This document shows positions 11,712 through 19,291 of a DNA stretch of 30,921 nt, piece by piece. The first letter of the stretch is position 1. Each line of letters starts with the position of its first letter. The translations under genes were made by a program, and so were the position numbers. Below the pieces are notes generated by a model, which ran no database searches, was not told the DNA's origin, and saw nothing but the letters and a program-made list of their open reading frames with translations. Where the stretch lies: positions 1-30,921 of IMG/VR virus record IMGVR_UViG_3300042731_004499; one strand, given 5' to 3'. This DNA is from a virus.

Positions 11712-12775
11712 TCACCAAAGCCACAGCCCAACTCGTCTCACAAGCCCTCGACCAGATCGACGGGCTCGTGGTGCCTCCCATGCCCGAGGTCGATCGAGCG
11801 ACCTACGATGAGTTTGCGGAGATCGTCAAGCGCCTGCGCGGGAAGTGGAAGCGCGGCAAGGGCCATGTGTTCGAGTACGACCCGAAGCCAGCGCTCCGCG
11901 CTGTCTTGCAGACGCGAGAGATGCCGGACAAGAACCCGCTCGCGTACTTCCCCACGCCCGCCGCGCTCGCGCGCGACCTCGTGTCCATGATCTCTCCACA
12001 GCTGCCGCGCTTGCGTGTACTCGAACCGTCGGCCGGCTCGGGCAACCTGATCGAGGCGATCAAGCTGGAATGGCCGTCGTCTACTGTCGTCGCGGTCGAG
12101 GCCGACCCGATCAACGTCGCGCAGCTGCTCGCCCGCGAGTGGCCGACCCACGACTACTGGGATGAGTGGTGCGACGATACGATCGGCTGGGGCGACATCG
12201 AGGTCATGGAGGGTGACTTCTTGACCCTCGGCGAGGATGAGCTAGAAGGCAAGTTTGACGTCGTGATCATGAACCCGCCGTTCTCGGTCGAGGGTGACCC
12301 GGCCGCTTGGGCCACTCATCTTCGGCATGCGTGGTCGTTGCTCGAAGACGGCGGCGCGCTCATGTGCATCGCCCCCGCCGGTACTTGGGAGACGTCGACA
12401 CGAAAGAGTTTCGTTCAGCTGCGCGCGTGGCTCGATGAGATCGGGGCTGCGACCATGCATCAAGACGCTGGCGAGTTTGCCGAGTCGGGCACGCAGATCA
12501 AGACGCTGGTGATCTATGCGCATAAGACCGCCGAGGAAAAATGGCACGAGAAAATGAACGGCTACCCCAGCTACTACGCGTGGGCCGGCTGGCTCATGAT
12601 CGACAACACCGAGAAGTTGCACCGACGCGCAAAGAAGCTCAAGAAAAAAGGCGCCGACTCGAACGGCGAAGAGTTCCGCAAGCTGTACGCCGACGCGGCG
12701 CGAGCATGGAACCGCGAAGGCGTGATCGGACTACCGATCACCGAAACCTACCTCGAACAGATGGCGACACGATGA
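11708..12775 (+). CDS. DNA adenine N6-methyltransferase, 355 aa
   Basis: Class I methyltransferase motifs are clear: FPTP (81-84), the SAM-binding loop EPSAGSGN (106-113), an acidic residue after strand 2 (VEAD, 130-133) and the catalytic NPPF (189-192). NPPF type enzymes methylate the exocyclic N6 of adenine using S-adenosylmethionine. No target-recognition or restriction partner is seen, so it is an orphan enzyme that may protect phage DNA or mark it. The C-terminal part (about 265-355) is helical and basic (RRAKKLKKKG). It carries a perfect CGAAA-N3-TTTCG site at 12401-12413. Confidence 0.85.
   Translation: MITKATAQLVSQALDQIDGLVVPPMPEVDRATYDEFAEIVKRLRGKWKRGKGHVFEYDPKPALRAVLQTREMPDKNPLAYFPTPAALARDLVSMISPQLPRLRVLEPSAGSGNLIEAIKLEWPSSTVVAVEADPINVAQLLAREWPTHDYWDEWCDDTIGWGDIEVMEGDFLTLGEDELEGKFDVVIMNPPFSVEGDPAAWATHLRHAWSLLEDGGALMCIAPAGTWETSTRKSFVQLRAWLDEIGAATMHQDAGEFAESGTQIKTLVIYAHKTAEEKWHEKMNGYPSYYAWAGWLMIDNTEKLHRRAKKLKKKGADSNGEEFRKLYADAARAWNREGVIGLPITETYLEQMATR
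12401..12413. repeat. CGAAA-N3-TTTCG site 4 (centre GAG)
   Basis: Perfect arms within the methyltransferase gene. Confidence 0.6.
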
Positions 12776-12819
12776 CGAAAGAAACGACGACAGTCAAAAT
12801 CGACACGCCAGAGACGTGA
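12772..12819 (+). CDS. Micro-ORF, 15 aa (tentative)
   Basis: MTKETTTVKIDTPET starts in an ATGA overlap with the methyltransferase stop. It ends 78 bases before the ParB-like gene. It may be a real coupled peptide or chance. No function can be read. Confidence 0.25.
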   Translation: MTKETTTVKIDTPET

Positions 12820-12861
12820 GGTCCGTCACCATAGGCGAAACTATTTTTCTTCCCTTGCCGC

Positions 12862-12890
12862 TTGACCTCCCCGCTTGCCGGGTGTAGAAC
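12862..12890 (+). promoter_or_regulatory. Leaderless promoter for the ParB-like gene
   Basis: TTGACC, 17 bases, TAGAAC, six bases (AAGAGC), then ATG at 12897. The geometry equals that of the minus-strand left-arm promoters, which shows the rule is not limited to that arm. The 12836-12848 stretch is a degenerate CGAAA-CTA-TTTTT half site. Confidence 0.8.
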
Positions 12891-12896
12891 AAGAGC

Positions 12897-14138
12897 ATGA
12901 CCAACACCGAGACCCCTTCCACCCCTTCCTCCAACTCCAAGCCCCGCAAGTCGAAGAACAACGACATCACGCGGATCAAGGCGCCCAAGAGCCACAAGTA
13001 CCGCGGCGTCGACGTTCACAAGGTCGTGATCGTCGGGTTCGATACCGACAAGGATCTACACGACGCCGAGCTCGTGGAGCTAGGCGAGACCAACCCTAAG
13101 TTCCTGGCTGGCATGACCGAGGGCGTGTGGTGTCTCTGCGACGACGAGAGTAACGCCACTGAGCCGAGCGACAACCTCGTCGCGTCGATTCGATCCAAGA
13201 ATGAGGTCGAGGTCGCCGGCAAGCTGCTGCCCGTGCCGCTGACCAAAGCGACCGAGCACTTGGCCTACGTCGACGAGGCCGGCAAGGTCTGGCCGTTCTA
13301 CTTCGCGGTGGTCTACGGCCGCAAGCGGACCCGCGCCGATCGTGAGCTCGGGACCGGGATGACTTTCAAGGTCGAGACCGGCAATCTCAAGTCCGCCGCG
13401 TCGGACATGCTGATCGAGAACCTGGTCCGTCGCAGCTTCACCCCGACCGTCGAGGCCGAGAAGCTGGCCAAGCTCGCCGAGGGCGGAATGAGCTTGCAGG
13501 AGATCGCCGGCAAGCTTGGCGAGCACGGCAAGCACGGCAAGACCCCGACGGATCGAACCGTCGCCAACAAGCTCAAGCTCGTCAAGCTCACTGCGGCCGT
13601 CGCCAAGATGGTCGACTCGGGAGAGCTCAAGGTCACGAACGCCTACTCGGTCGCGGAGCTGCCCAAGGGCAAGCAAGCCGACGCCGCGCGCCAGGTCATC
13701 GAAAACAAGCTGACCACCGCGCAGACCAAAGCGCTGGTCAAGGAAATCACCGGCGAGAAGCCGAGCGGCGGCAAGCCCGTCGAGACAGACAATCTGTCCA
13801 GCGACGACTCGACCACGCCCGACGCTGGCGAGCAGCCGAGCGGCGAGAGTACGGCCTCCAAGAGCAAGCCCGAGGAGCCGAAGGCCCCCACCTTCGACTC
13901 GATCGAGATGACCAAGACGCAGCGCCCCAAGGCCGCGGACATCGACGAGATGATCGAGTACCTGATCGGCGACCGTTCGCCCATGCGCAAGCGTGCCCCG
14001 ACCAAGCTCGCCGCCGCCGCGCTGCAATGGGTCCGCGGCAACATGACCGAAGACGAGTTCTTGTACAAGGCCGCCGCGCTGTACAAGGTCAACGTCGACC
14101 AGCTCGCGCCGCTCCCCGAGGAGCCCGAGGCCGAGTAG
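12897..14138 (+). CDS. ParB/KorB-like DNA-binding protein, 413 aa
   Basis: Residues 1-30 are a disordered Ser/Pro/Lys tail. Residues about 136-230 match the ParB/Spo0J/KorB layout: GRKRTRADRE (141-150), an EN-x2-RR-x-FTP box (174-183), then a helix-turn-helix (LQEIAGKLGEHGKHGKTPTDRTVANKLKL, 200-228) and VAKMVDSGELKVTNAYSVAEL. A disordered acidic linker (285-325) leads to a small C-terminal domain. Such proteins bind palindromic sites for plasmid partition or as repressors. No ParA is in the window. The eight 13-bp palindromes are the obvious candidate sites. Transcribed from a leaderless promoter. Confidence 0.7.
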   Translation: MTNTETPSTPSSNSKPRKSKNNDITRIKAPKSHKYRGVDVHKVVIVGFDTDKDLHDAELVELGETNPKFLAGMTEGVWCLCDDESNATEPSDNLVASIRSKNEVEVAGKLLPVPLTKATEHLAYVDEAGKVWPFYFAVVYGRKRTRADRELGTGMTFKVETGNLKSAASDMLIENLVRRSFTPTVEAEKLAKLAEGGMSLQEIAGKLGEHGKHGKTPTDRTVANKLKLVKLTAAVAKMVDSGELKVTNAYSVAELPKGKQADAARQVIENKLTTAQTKALVKEITGEKPSGGKPVETDNLSSDDSTTPDAGEQPSGESTASKSKPEEPKAPTFDSIEMTKTQRPKAADIDEMIEYLIGDRSPMRKRAPTKLAAAALQWVRGNMTEDEFLYKAAALYKVNVDQLAPLPEEPEAE

Positions 14139-14231
14139 CTACACAAACAACGACGCCGATGGCTCGCGCCGTGACCGCGACTCGCAAGAGTTGAGCGGGC
14201 GGGCTTCGGCAGTGGGAGAACAAAACCCGAC
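14139..14231 (+). other. Intergenic hairpin after the ParB-like gene
   Basis: A six-pair hairpin with a GCAA tetraloop (CGACTC-GCAA-GAGTTG) lies near 14178-14193, within GC-rich flanks. It has no T-run, so it is not a clear terminator; it may shape or protect the RNA. A GGGAG lies 14 bases before the next ATG. Confidence 0.4.
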
Positions 14232-15227
14232 ATGTACAAACACACCATCACCACCATGTGCGCCACGGTCATCGAGCGCTTCCTCGTCCTGCCCGGACTC
14301 AACCTCGTCACCGTGCGCGAGGCCCTGATGATCGTCGAGACGATCGAGATGTTCGGTCTCGTGTTCACGGCCACCGACCTGTTCACGCGAACGACCGAGA
14401 TCATCGAGATCGTGTCATGGCCGCGGTTGGCCCAGCCCCCGAAGACATGGGCGCTCGCCAACCCAGACCGCTCGCCGTCCGAGCCGATGACCTACACCAT
14501 GGTCCCCGTCAAGCAACCGATCGACTTCCCGATCTCGATGTTCGTCGACGGCCGCACCGACTGTGCGATCTGTGGGCTGTTCCGGCAACCGCTGGTCGAG
14601 CTCGCGGTCGAGATCGACGACGCGCAGCCGGATACGCCTGATTCGCTGCTCGTGGATCACCTGATCGATCAGGTCGCCATGCTCAAGTCGGATCTCGCCG
14701 TGCAGAGGCAAGTCACCGATCAGATCCGCAAGCTCAAGGCCCGCTACGCGGGCTTGTACCACGACGCGATCGACGACATCGCCGAGCTCAAGTCCACGAT
14801 CGAAGATCGGGAGACCGAGGTCTCGAACGCGCTCGAAGAGATCGACGAGCTTAGCGACAAGCTCTCTATCGCCGAGGCCGGCAAACGCATCGCGCTCGAC
14901 CGATTGAACGTCGAGATCTCGAAGCGCCGCGACTTCGAGGCGCAGACCGAGAAGCTCACCCGCGAGGTCGCACACGAGAAGCTCGCGCGCGAGGCCCTGA
15001 GCGACAAGCTCGCAGCGAAACAACGCGACTTTGTGCGTATTGCTGATCTCTACAGTGATCTAAAAACCGAGATCGCTCAAGTGACACTATTGTCCAATAA
15101 GCGCAATAAGTTCAGGACCAAATACAAACGAAAGCTGCGGTCGATTCGAGAGAAGCTCTCGCGCCGACTCGACGACGGCGACAACTCGATCCTGATCCGC
15201 GAACTGCTCGCGGACCTCGACGGCTGA
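14232..15227 (+). CDS. Coiled-coil protein with N-terminal domain, 331 aa
   Basis: Residues 1-130 form a mixed domain (ATVIERFLVLPGLNLVTVREALMIVETIEMFGLVFT) with one CAIC pair (112-115). Residues about 140-300 are a long coiled coil with strong heptads (DQIRKLKARYAGLYHDAIDDIAELKSTIEDRETEVSNALEEIDELSDKLS). The C-terminus is very basic (KRNKFRTKYKRKLRSIREKLSRR). The first ATG is used here; an internal Met at about residue 86 (MTYTMVPV) is possible. It could be a structural organiser or a DNA-associated coiled-coil protein. No family is recognised. Confidence 0.65.
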   Translation: MYKHTITTMCATVIERFLVLPGLNLVTVREALMIVETIEMFGLVFTATDLFTRTTEIIEIVSWPRLAQPPKTWALANPDRSPSEPMTYTMVPVKQPIDFPISMFVDGRTDCAICGLFRQPLVELAVEIDDAQPDTPDSLLVDHLIDQVAMLKSDLAVQRQVTDQIRKLKARYAGLYHDAIDDIAELKSTIEDRETEVSNALEEIDELSDKLSIAEAGKRIALDRLNVEISKRRDFEAQTEKLTREVAHEKLAREALSDKLAAKQRDFVRIADLYSDLKTEIAQVTLLSNKRNKFRTKYKRKLRSIREKLSRRLDDGDNSILIRELLADLDG

Positions 15228-15242
15228 CCCAAGACGCTCGCG

Positions 15243-15262
15243 CCGCCGGTCCCCACTGGCGG
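15243..15262 (+). other. Intergenic 8-bp hairpin, CCCC loop
   Basis: CCGCCGGT/ACTGGCGG (one G-T pair) closes a CCCC loop 28 bases before the next start. There is no T-run. It may be an RNA stability or translation element. Confidence 0.5.
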
Positions 15263-15290
15263 TAGCGGCGTTGTGAAGCAAGGACACAAC

Positions 15291-15869
15291 ATGCGACGAC
15301 ACGAAAATTCGACCCCGACGACTCGCGCCAAGAACGGCCGCAAGCGAACGGCCGCGATCAAGATCACTGGCCGCGGGACCAAGGCAAAGCAGGCGGCTCG
15401 GGCGAAAGCACGAAAGGCCGCGCACGTCAAGCGCCACGGCGCAACTCCCCGCGCCCTCCGTGCGACAAACGACACGCTGTCCAAGTTCCAGCGCGGCCAA
15501 AAGCGGCGCCGCGCCGATCCCATCGATGAGCGGTTCACCACAACGATTCTGAGCGTCTTGCGGACCGCCCGAGGGGGAGACATGCCCCCCAAGATTGCGC
15601 CGCTCAGCGGGCCGCGTACGGCCCCACCGAAGCCCGTGCGCGATCGCACGAAGATGCGCGCGTCCGGCATGCGCTTCGAGGTCGGGCCCGGCGGCGGTCG
15701 GTCCTGGGTCTACGTCAACGGAACGAACGGCGGCGCGCACAAGCTCGGCTATGGTCGTGTGACTCACCGCCGCCATCTGCGGCAGACCGAGCACAAGCTG
15801 AAAGTCGAGATCGAGAAGCTGGCCGAGATCGGCGAGGGCGTCTCTCGTGCAGCGGTCGGGCTGGAGTAA
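15291..15869 (+). CDS. Highly basic protein, 192 aa
   Basis: The start is the ATG of MRRHENSTPTTRAKNGRKR, with AAGGA seven bases upstream. The N-terminal 90 residues are Lys/Arg/Ala-rich and histone-like (KAKQAARAKARKAAHVKRHG). Residues about 118-160 form a compact beta-rich segment (RFEVGPGGGRSWVYVNGTNGGAHKLGYGRVTHRRH), and a final helix follows (TEHKLKVEIEKLAEIGEGV). It likely binds nucleic acid, perhaps as a DNA-packing or RNA-binding protein. No family is recognised. Confidence 0.6.
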   Translation: MRRHENSTPTTRAKNGRKRTAAIKITGRGTKAKQAARAKARKAAHVKRHGATPRALRATNDTLSKFQRGQKRRRADPIDERFTTTILSVLRTARGGDMPPKIAPLSGPRTAPPKPVRDRTKMRASGMRFEVGPGGGRSWVYVNGTNGGAHKLGYGRVTHRRHLRQTEHKLKVEIEKLAEIGEGVSRAAVGLE

Positions 15870-15871
15870 GG

Positions 15872-16330
15872 ATGTTCATCAAAACACACCCCGCCGATCT
15901 CGTGAGTGAGTTCGGGATCAAGACCGACGAGACCGACGAGCTCGAAATGATATTCGAGGAGCACAACGTGTACTCGATGATCCGCGAGCTCCCGATCGCG
16001 TCGTCTCGGTTCTGGCTGTTCGAGGTTGGTGCGTGGGATGAGACGGACCCTAGCAAGATCGTTTCGCGCTCGACTCCGTTTGTGCCGCTCGGCGACGACG
16101 TTGACGACGCTGCGAGGCTGGTCGAACTCATGATCACGCACGTCACGACCGACCACAACTTGCCCGCGTGGAAGCGCGGCGAGTTCAAGTCGTTCGGCAT
16201 TGAAAACGGCAAGACGCTCACCGGACAAAAGTGGACCGAGCACGCCGAGTTCGGCGAGGTTCCCTTGACGGAAACCGAGCCCTATTGGCCTTCGGTCAAC
16301 GCGATCAAGTCGAACGGAATGGAGAACTGA
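15872..16330 (+). CDS. Acidic hypothetical protein, 152 aa
   Basis: The start is the ATG right after GGAGTAAGG, two bases past the previous stop. It is acidic, with an alpha/beta look (FGIKTDETDELEMIFEEHNVYSMIRELP, then FWLFEVGAWDETDPSKIV). It ends two bases before the exonuclease gene, so the two are co-expressed. No family is recognised. Confidence 0.65.
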   Translation: MFIKTHPADLVSEFGIKTDETDELEMIFEEHNVYSMIRELPIASSRFWLFEVGAWDETDPSKIVSRSTPFVPLGDDVDDAARLVELMITHVTTDHNLPAWKRGEFKSFGIENGKTLTGQKWTEHAEFGEVPLTETEPYWPSVNAIKSNGMEN

Positions 16331-16331
16331 C

Positions 16332-17099
16332 ATGGCAGGCAAGTCAACAACGTACGTTGCCGACCAGGTAGCGAAGGTCATGGAGCAAGACAAGGGCGGT
16401 CGCCAAGTCGGTCTCCGAAATCGTTTCGCCGAGGTCGCCAAGAAGCTCGGCGCCGAGCCGGCGCTCGCGTGGCTACTTCGCCACGTCGAGATCACGATGC
16501 GCTTTCGCTCGATGTTCGAGCGAAAGAGCTGGGCGGTCGGAGACAGCGAGGGCACCGGAGTCGGAGAAGCCGACGAGATGTGCGAGCTCGCGTTCGTGCG
16601 AGGTCACGACAGCGCGCCGTTGTTCTCGAAGCTCATGGGCACGACCGTCGAGATCTCCGAGGGCGCGGAGCGGCAGCACAAAATCTCGAACGAGATGATC
16701 GCTGGGCTCCCAAGCTTCGCCGACCTACAATCCGAGATCAACGACGCGCTCGACGGGATCGACGAGATCGTCTGGTACAACGGAGAATATGATCTCAGGG
16801 TGAAGGACCAGACGTCATTCGCCCAGGGCATCGATTCGCCCGAGTGGCCGACGCACGTCGAGATCATGCCCGAGGTTGGCGAGTGGATCGGATCATGGAA
16901 TCCGCAGCGCCGAAGCTGGCGATGGGCGAAGCTCGAAGGCGGACACCGGGCCGCGGGCGACTGCACATATCTGATCAGGTACATGCGCGTCATGAGCCAA
17001 AGCGACGTCGGGTACGCCCGCGAGCTCGCGGCAAACAACGGAGCAAGTGACGAGCTGATCGCGCGGTTCGACGAGCTGATCGGAGGGGCCGATGGATGA
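16332..17099 (+). CDS. DnaQ-like 3'-5' exonuclease (DEDDh), 255 aa
   Basis: After a 60-residue helical N-terminal extension, the three exonuclease boxes appear in order: DSEGTG (Asp71, Glu73) for Exo I, YNGEYD (Asp154) for Exo II, and H-x4-D (His205, Asp210 in GHRAAGD) for Exo III. The stretch TVEISEGAERQHKISNEMI is the usual linker before Exo II. These enzymes remove nucleotides from DNA 3' ends with two metals; roles include proofreading and recombination. Two segments near Exo III (170-200) are unusual inserts. A perfect CGAAA-N3-TTTCG site sits at 16416-16428. It overlaps the next gene by eight bases. Confidence 0.8.
   Translation: MAGKSTTYVADQVAKVMEQDKGGRQVGLRNRFAEVAKKLGAEPALAWLLRHVEITMRFRSMFERKSWAVGDSEGTGVGEADEMCELAFVRGHDSAPLFSKLMGTTVEISEGAERQHKISNEMIAGLPSFADLQSEINDALDGIDEIVWYNGEYDLRVKDQTSFAQGIDSPEWPTHVEIMPEVGEWIGSWNPQRRSWRWAKLEGGHRAAGDCTYLIRYMRVMSQSDVGYARELAANNGASDELIARFDELIGGADG
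16416..16428. repeat. CGAAA-N3-TTTCG site 5 (centre TCG)
   Basis: A perfect copy inside the exonuclease gene, identical in all 13 bases to sites 1 and 3. Confidence 0.7.
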
Positions 17100-17373
17100 T
17101 AGCGAGCTCGACGACATTCGAGACCTCGGGGTTGATCTCGAAGACCTCGACAGGGATCTACGATTCGAGGGTGGTAACTACCGCTTCGAGGATGGCGAAG
17201 ATCCCGAGGTCGCGTACAACCTTGGACTGATCGCCGGCCCACGCGATCGGTGTCCGTTCAAGACCCAAGACGCGATCGACGAATGGAACCGCGGCAAGGC
17301 AGACGCCGACCGCCGCGAAATCTACTCGATGCGAGAGGGCACGCCGCCCGACTACTACCGCGACCCCGACTAG
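17092..17373 (+). CDS. Rmf/CrpP-like small protein, 93 aa
   Basis: An acidic N-terminus (MDDSELDDIRDLGVDLEDLDRDL) is followed by a segment resembling the ribosome modulation factor / CrpP fold: VAYNLGLIAGPRDRCPFKTQDAIDEWNRGKADADRRE, with the typical G-x-AG, CPF and W-x-x-G-x-x-x-A spacing. Family members bind ribosomes (Rmf) or have been reported as CrpP; the phage role is unknown. It is the last gene before the terminator at 17401-17438. I give the family match moderate weight since only about 35 residues carry it. Confidence 0.5.
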   Translation: MDDSELDDIRDLGVDLEDLDRDLRFEGGNYRFEDGEDPEVAYNLGLIAGPRDRCPFKTQDAIDEWNRGKADADRREIYSMREGTPPDYYRDPD

Positions 17374-17400
17374 AGTCCAACGACAGATCGCTTATCAGAG

Positions 17401-17438
17401 CGCCCCCAGCCTACTCAGGCCGGGGGCGTTTGCGTTTT
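17401..17438 (+). terminator. Intrinsic terminator before late genes
   Basis: CGCCCCC/GGGGGCG plus inner GCC/GGC around TACTCA, followed by TTTGCGTTTT. It separates the early/middle plus-strand genes from the late block. Its T-run overlaps the 23-bp late element. Confidence 0.85.
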
Positions 17439-17458
17439 CGCCTAACAACACGCAGACT
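17430..17458 (+). promoter_or_regulatory. Late promoter element, copy 1
   Basis: TTGCG-N3-TCGCCTAACAACACG (17430-17452) recurs at 22817-22839. Read as a promoter it gives TTGCGT, 17 bases, CAGACT, then six bases to the ATG at 17465: the leaderless geometry with a poor -10 box. The shared 15-bp core could be an activator site that compensates. Confidence 0.6.
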
Positions 17459-17464
17459 CTCAAG

Positions 17465-17986
17465 ATGGCAAGCCGTGAACAGCTCGATCTCGTGCGCGAG
17501 GCGATCGAGGAAGGTCAAGAGATCTCCCAGATCGCCGAGAAGCTCGGGATGGAGCCCGAGGACGTCGATGCGGCTGCCCGCGAGATCTTCCAGTCGATCG
17601 CCAAGCGTCTGCAAGGCACTCCGCGCGAGCACATGTTCGCAGAGTTCTTGCTCGTCGCCGTCGGTCACATGCGCAAGCTGCATGAGATCGCAACGCGTGA
17701 AGGCACAGCCCCGCGCGATGCGGTCGCAGCGATCAAGACCTCGTGGGGAATCCGAACCGCCGTCATGTCCGAGGCTCGCCGCTTCGGTGTCGTGTCGGAT
17801 GGTCCGGGCAAGGTCGCTGGGATCGACATCTCGTTCATCGAGAACATGTCTGACGATGAGATCAGGCACGCGCTGATGACCCTACCCGAAAAGGTGAAGC
17901 GCCTAGAGCGAGAGTACAAGAGCGTCAACATCATGGACGTAGAATCGGGCCCGATGTTCGGAGTCGGAACCGACCTACCAAACTAA
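17465..17986 (+). CDS. Putative small terminase subunit, 173 aa
   Basis: The N-terminal 35 residues form a helix-turn-helix (REAIEEGQEISQIAEKLGMEPEDVDAAAREI). Helical central and coiled-coil segments follow (RLEREYKSVNIM near 149-160), the usual order in small terminases: DNA-binding, oligomerisation, TerL contact. Position as first gene of the late block, a few small genes before TerL, supports this. The start is placed by the leaderless geometry. The small terminase recognises the packaging site on concatemeric DNA. A transcription regulator is the main alternative. Confidence 0.5.
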   Translation: MASREQLDLVREAIEEGQEISQIAEKLGMEPEDVDAAAREIFQSIAKRLQGTPREHMFAEFLLVAVGHMRKLHEIATREGTAPRDAVAAIKTSWGIRTAVMSEARRFGVVSDGPGKVAGIDISFIENMSDDEIRHALMTLPEKVKRLEREYKSVNIMDVESGPMFGVGTDLPN

Positions 17987-17999
17987 AGGAAAAAAGCAG

Positions 18000-18320
18000 A
18001 TGGCATCTGGTGGAAACATGGTCAAGCCGCTGGCCTACGATGGTAGCGCGAGCGAGCAGACAATCAAGTGCGGCTTCACGCCGCGGACCGTTCGCGTCTA
18101 CAACATGACCGACGGGTCCGAGGTCTACACGTCGGATCACCTACAGGTTCACCCGACGGTGGCGAGTCGCGGTGGGCGCAAGACCAACGGCGCCGATGGT
18201 GTCGTGTCGTGGCTCGCGGCCGCGGCCGGGATCACGATCGTCGATGGCGGGTTCACGGTCGGCACGGACTCGGCCTGCAACGCAGCCGACACGCAGTACC
18301 ACGCGATCGTCACAAACTAG
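18000..18320 (+). CDS. Small beta-rich structural protein, 106 aa
   Basis: The start is the ATG after AAAGGAAAAAAGCAG, a strong ribosome-binding site. The sequence is beta-rich without charged helices (TIKCGFTPRTVRVYNMTDGSEVYTSD, then GITIVDGGFTVGTDSACN). The ending VDGGFTVGTD...YHAIVTN is a pattern I associate with small virion decoration or fibre-like proteins. It is followed directly by a tRNA-like element. High expression would fit a virion component. Exact role is unknown. Confidence 0.55.
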   Translation: MASGGNMVKPLAYDGSASEQTIKCGFTPRTVRVYNMTDGSEVYTSDHLQVHPTVASRGGRKTNGADGVVSWLAAAAGITIVDGGFTVGTDSACNAADTQYHAIVTN

Positions 18321-18326
18321 CGTGGT

Positions 18327-18379
18327 AAGCCCAGTCGGCGGGATGCCGATTGTAGTGGGTTCGATTCCCGCCTGGGCTT
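18327..18379 (+). ncRNA. Truncated tRNA-like element (53 nt)
   Basis: Acceptor-like arms AAGCCCAG (18327-18334) and CTGGGCTT (18372-18379) pair perfectly over 8 bp. Between them lie a 5-bp hairpin (TCGGC/GCCGA, loop GGGAT) and a 5-bp T-arm (GTGGG/CCCGC, one T-G pair) whose loop TTCGATT fits the TTCRANY consensus. There is no D-arm, and no CCA is encoded. It cannot be a normal tRNA gene. It starts six bases after the 18000-18320 stop. Confidence 0.65.
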
Positions 18380-18405
18380 TAGTTGAAATCCAGAAAGGGT
18401 AGATC

Positions 18406-18774
18406 ATGCCAGTTCACAACACACCAAAGTTCACATTGTGGCGGGATAACATCACCGCCGTGGAGACGATCGGCGCTCTGTCGGGTTCGCTCAATGGTGG
18501 ACTGAACTTCTCGGGCTTCGATCGTGCTGCGTTCATGGTCTACCCGAGCGGCGGTGCCCAGCCGACGATCGATGTCGTGGTCTGGGATCCGCTGACGCAA
18601 TCTTGGGTCGCTCCGCTGCCCGCGTCGGACTACACGTTCACCGCGCCAGCGCCCGACACTCCATTCACGTTCACCGTCCCGGCCTATGGCCGAGGGCTTT
18701 ATGCGTTCGTGTCCGCGCTCGCAGGCGGCTCGGTCGACATCGCGGCGGCCGGTCATGCTACCGGCACATGGTAA
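18406..18774 (+). CDS. Small beta-rich structural protein, 122 aa
   Basis: AAAGGGTAGATC precedes the ATG. The sequence is beta-rich with aromatic and Thr/Pro patches (PKFTLWRDNITAVETIGALSGSLNGGLNFSGFDRAAFMVYP, then DYTFTAPAPDTPFTFTVPAYG). The layout resembles a jelly-roll or Ig-like virion surface protein. It lies between two other beta-rich small genes and upstream of TerL. No family is recognised. Confidence 0.5.
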   Translation: MPVHNTPKFTLWRDNITAVETIGALSGSLNGGLNFSGFDRAAFMVYPSGGAQPTIDVVVWDPLTQSWVAPLPASDYTFTAPAPDTPFTFTVPAYGRGLYAFVSALAGGSVDIAAAGHATGTW

Positions 18775-18792
18775 CCGTAGGAAGATAGAAAC

Positions 18793-19281
18793 ATGGCAAC
18801 AGAAACTCCAGCCTTTGGCAGCATTCCCGATGATCACTTCGCTGGCGGTGCTCACGTCGCCGGTCAGGACCAGCCGAACCTGGCGACCATCCTGAACAAG
18901 TCCGGCGTTCGCTCGCAGCACGGCCCGATGCGGCTCGCGCTCGATGGCACAGACGAGCATCGCTTTCCGTGGCACGGCCCGACAGTCAAGCTGTCTCGCT
19001 TCACCACTTCTCTCAGCGGCGCGCTACTGACAGACGACGCGACCATCACCGCGTCGATCGAGTCCATCGCTGCGGACGGCACCGTCTCGGCTGACACCGC
19101 GGTCGCGGGTGGCGTTCTCACGGCCACGCAGGCCGGCTCCGCCGCGGGCGATGTCGACAGCGTGAGTCCGACTGGGGACTATACACTCAAGGACGGAGAC
19201 GTGCTCAAGTTCACCGTCGGTGGCGGCAACACGGCCGCCGTATTCGCTGACCTCACCTTCGAGGTCACAGCTCTAGACTAG
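18793..19281 (+). CDS. Beta-rich structural protein, 162 aa
   Basis: The ATG follows AGGAAGATAGAAAC. The N-terminal 50 residues are mixed; from about 65 it is a clear beta domain with Ala/Thr/Asp strands (ATITASIESIAADGTVSADTAVAGGVLTATQ) and an ending DGDVLKFTVGGGNTAAVFADLTFEV. The DGTVSADT and GDVLKF turns resemble decoration or adhesin-like beta-sandwich domains. It ends 10 bases before TerL. Role is unknown. Confidence 0.5.
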   Translation: MATETPAFGSIPDDHFAGGAHVAGQDQPNLATILNKSGVRSQHGPMRLALDGTDEHRFPWHGPTVKLSRFTTSLSGALLTDDATITASIESIAADGTVSADTAVAGGVLTATQAGSAAGDVDSVSPTGDYTLKDGDVLKFTVGGGNTAAVFADLTFEVTALD

Positions 19282-19291
19282 GAGTCATGAG

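Noticed and set aside
13080-14027. A 315-codon minus-strand frame
   Set aside because: It is the antisense shadow of the ParB-like gene, Leu/Gly/Arg-rich with no start signals. High GC makes such long shadows common here.
18327-18379. A complete tRNA gene at this place
   Set aside because: The acceptor arms are only 53 bases apart end to end, so no room exists for both D and anticodon arms, and no CCA is encoded. It is better called a tRNA-like element.
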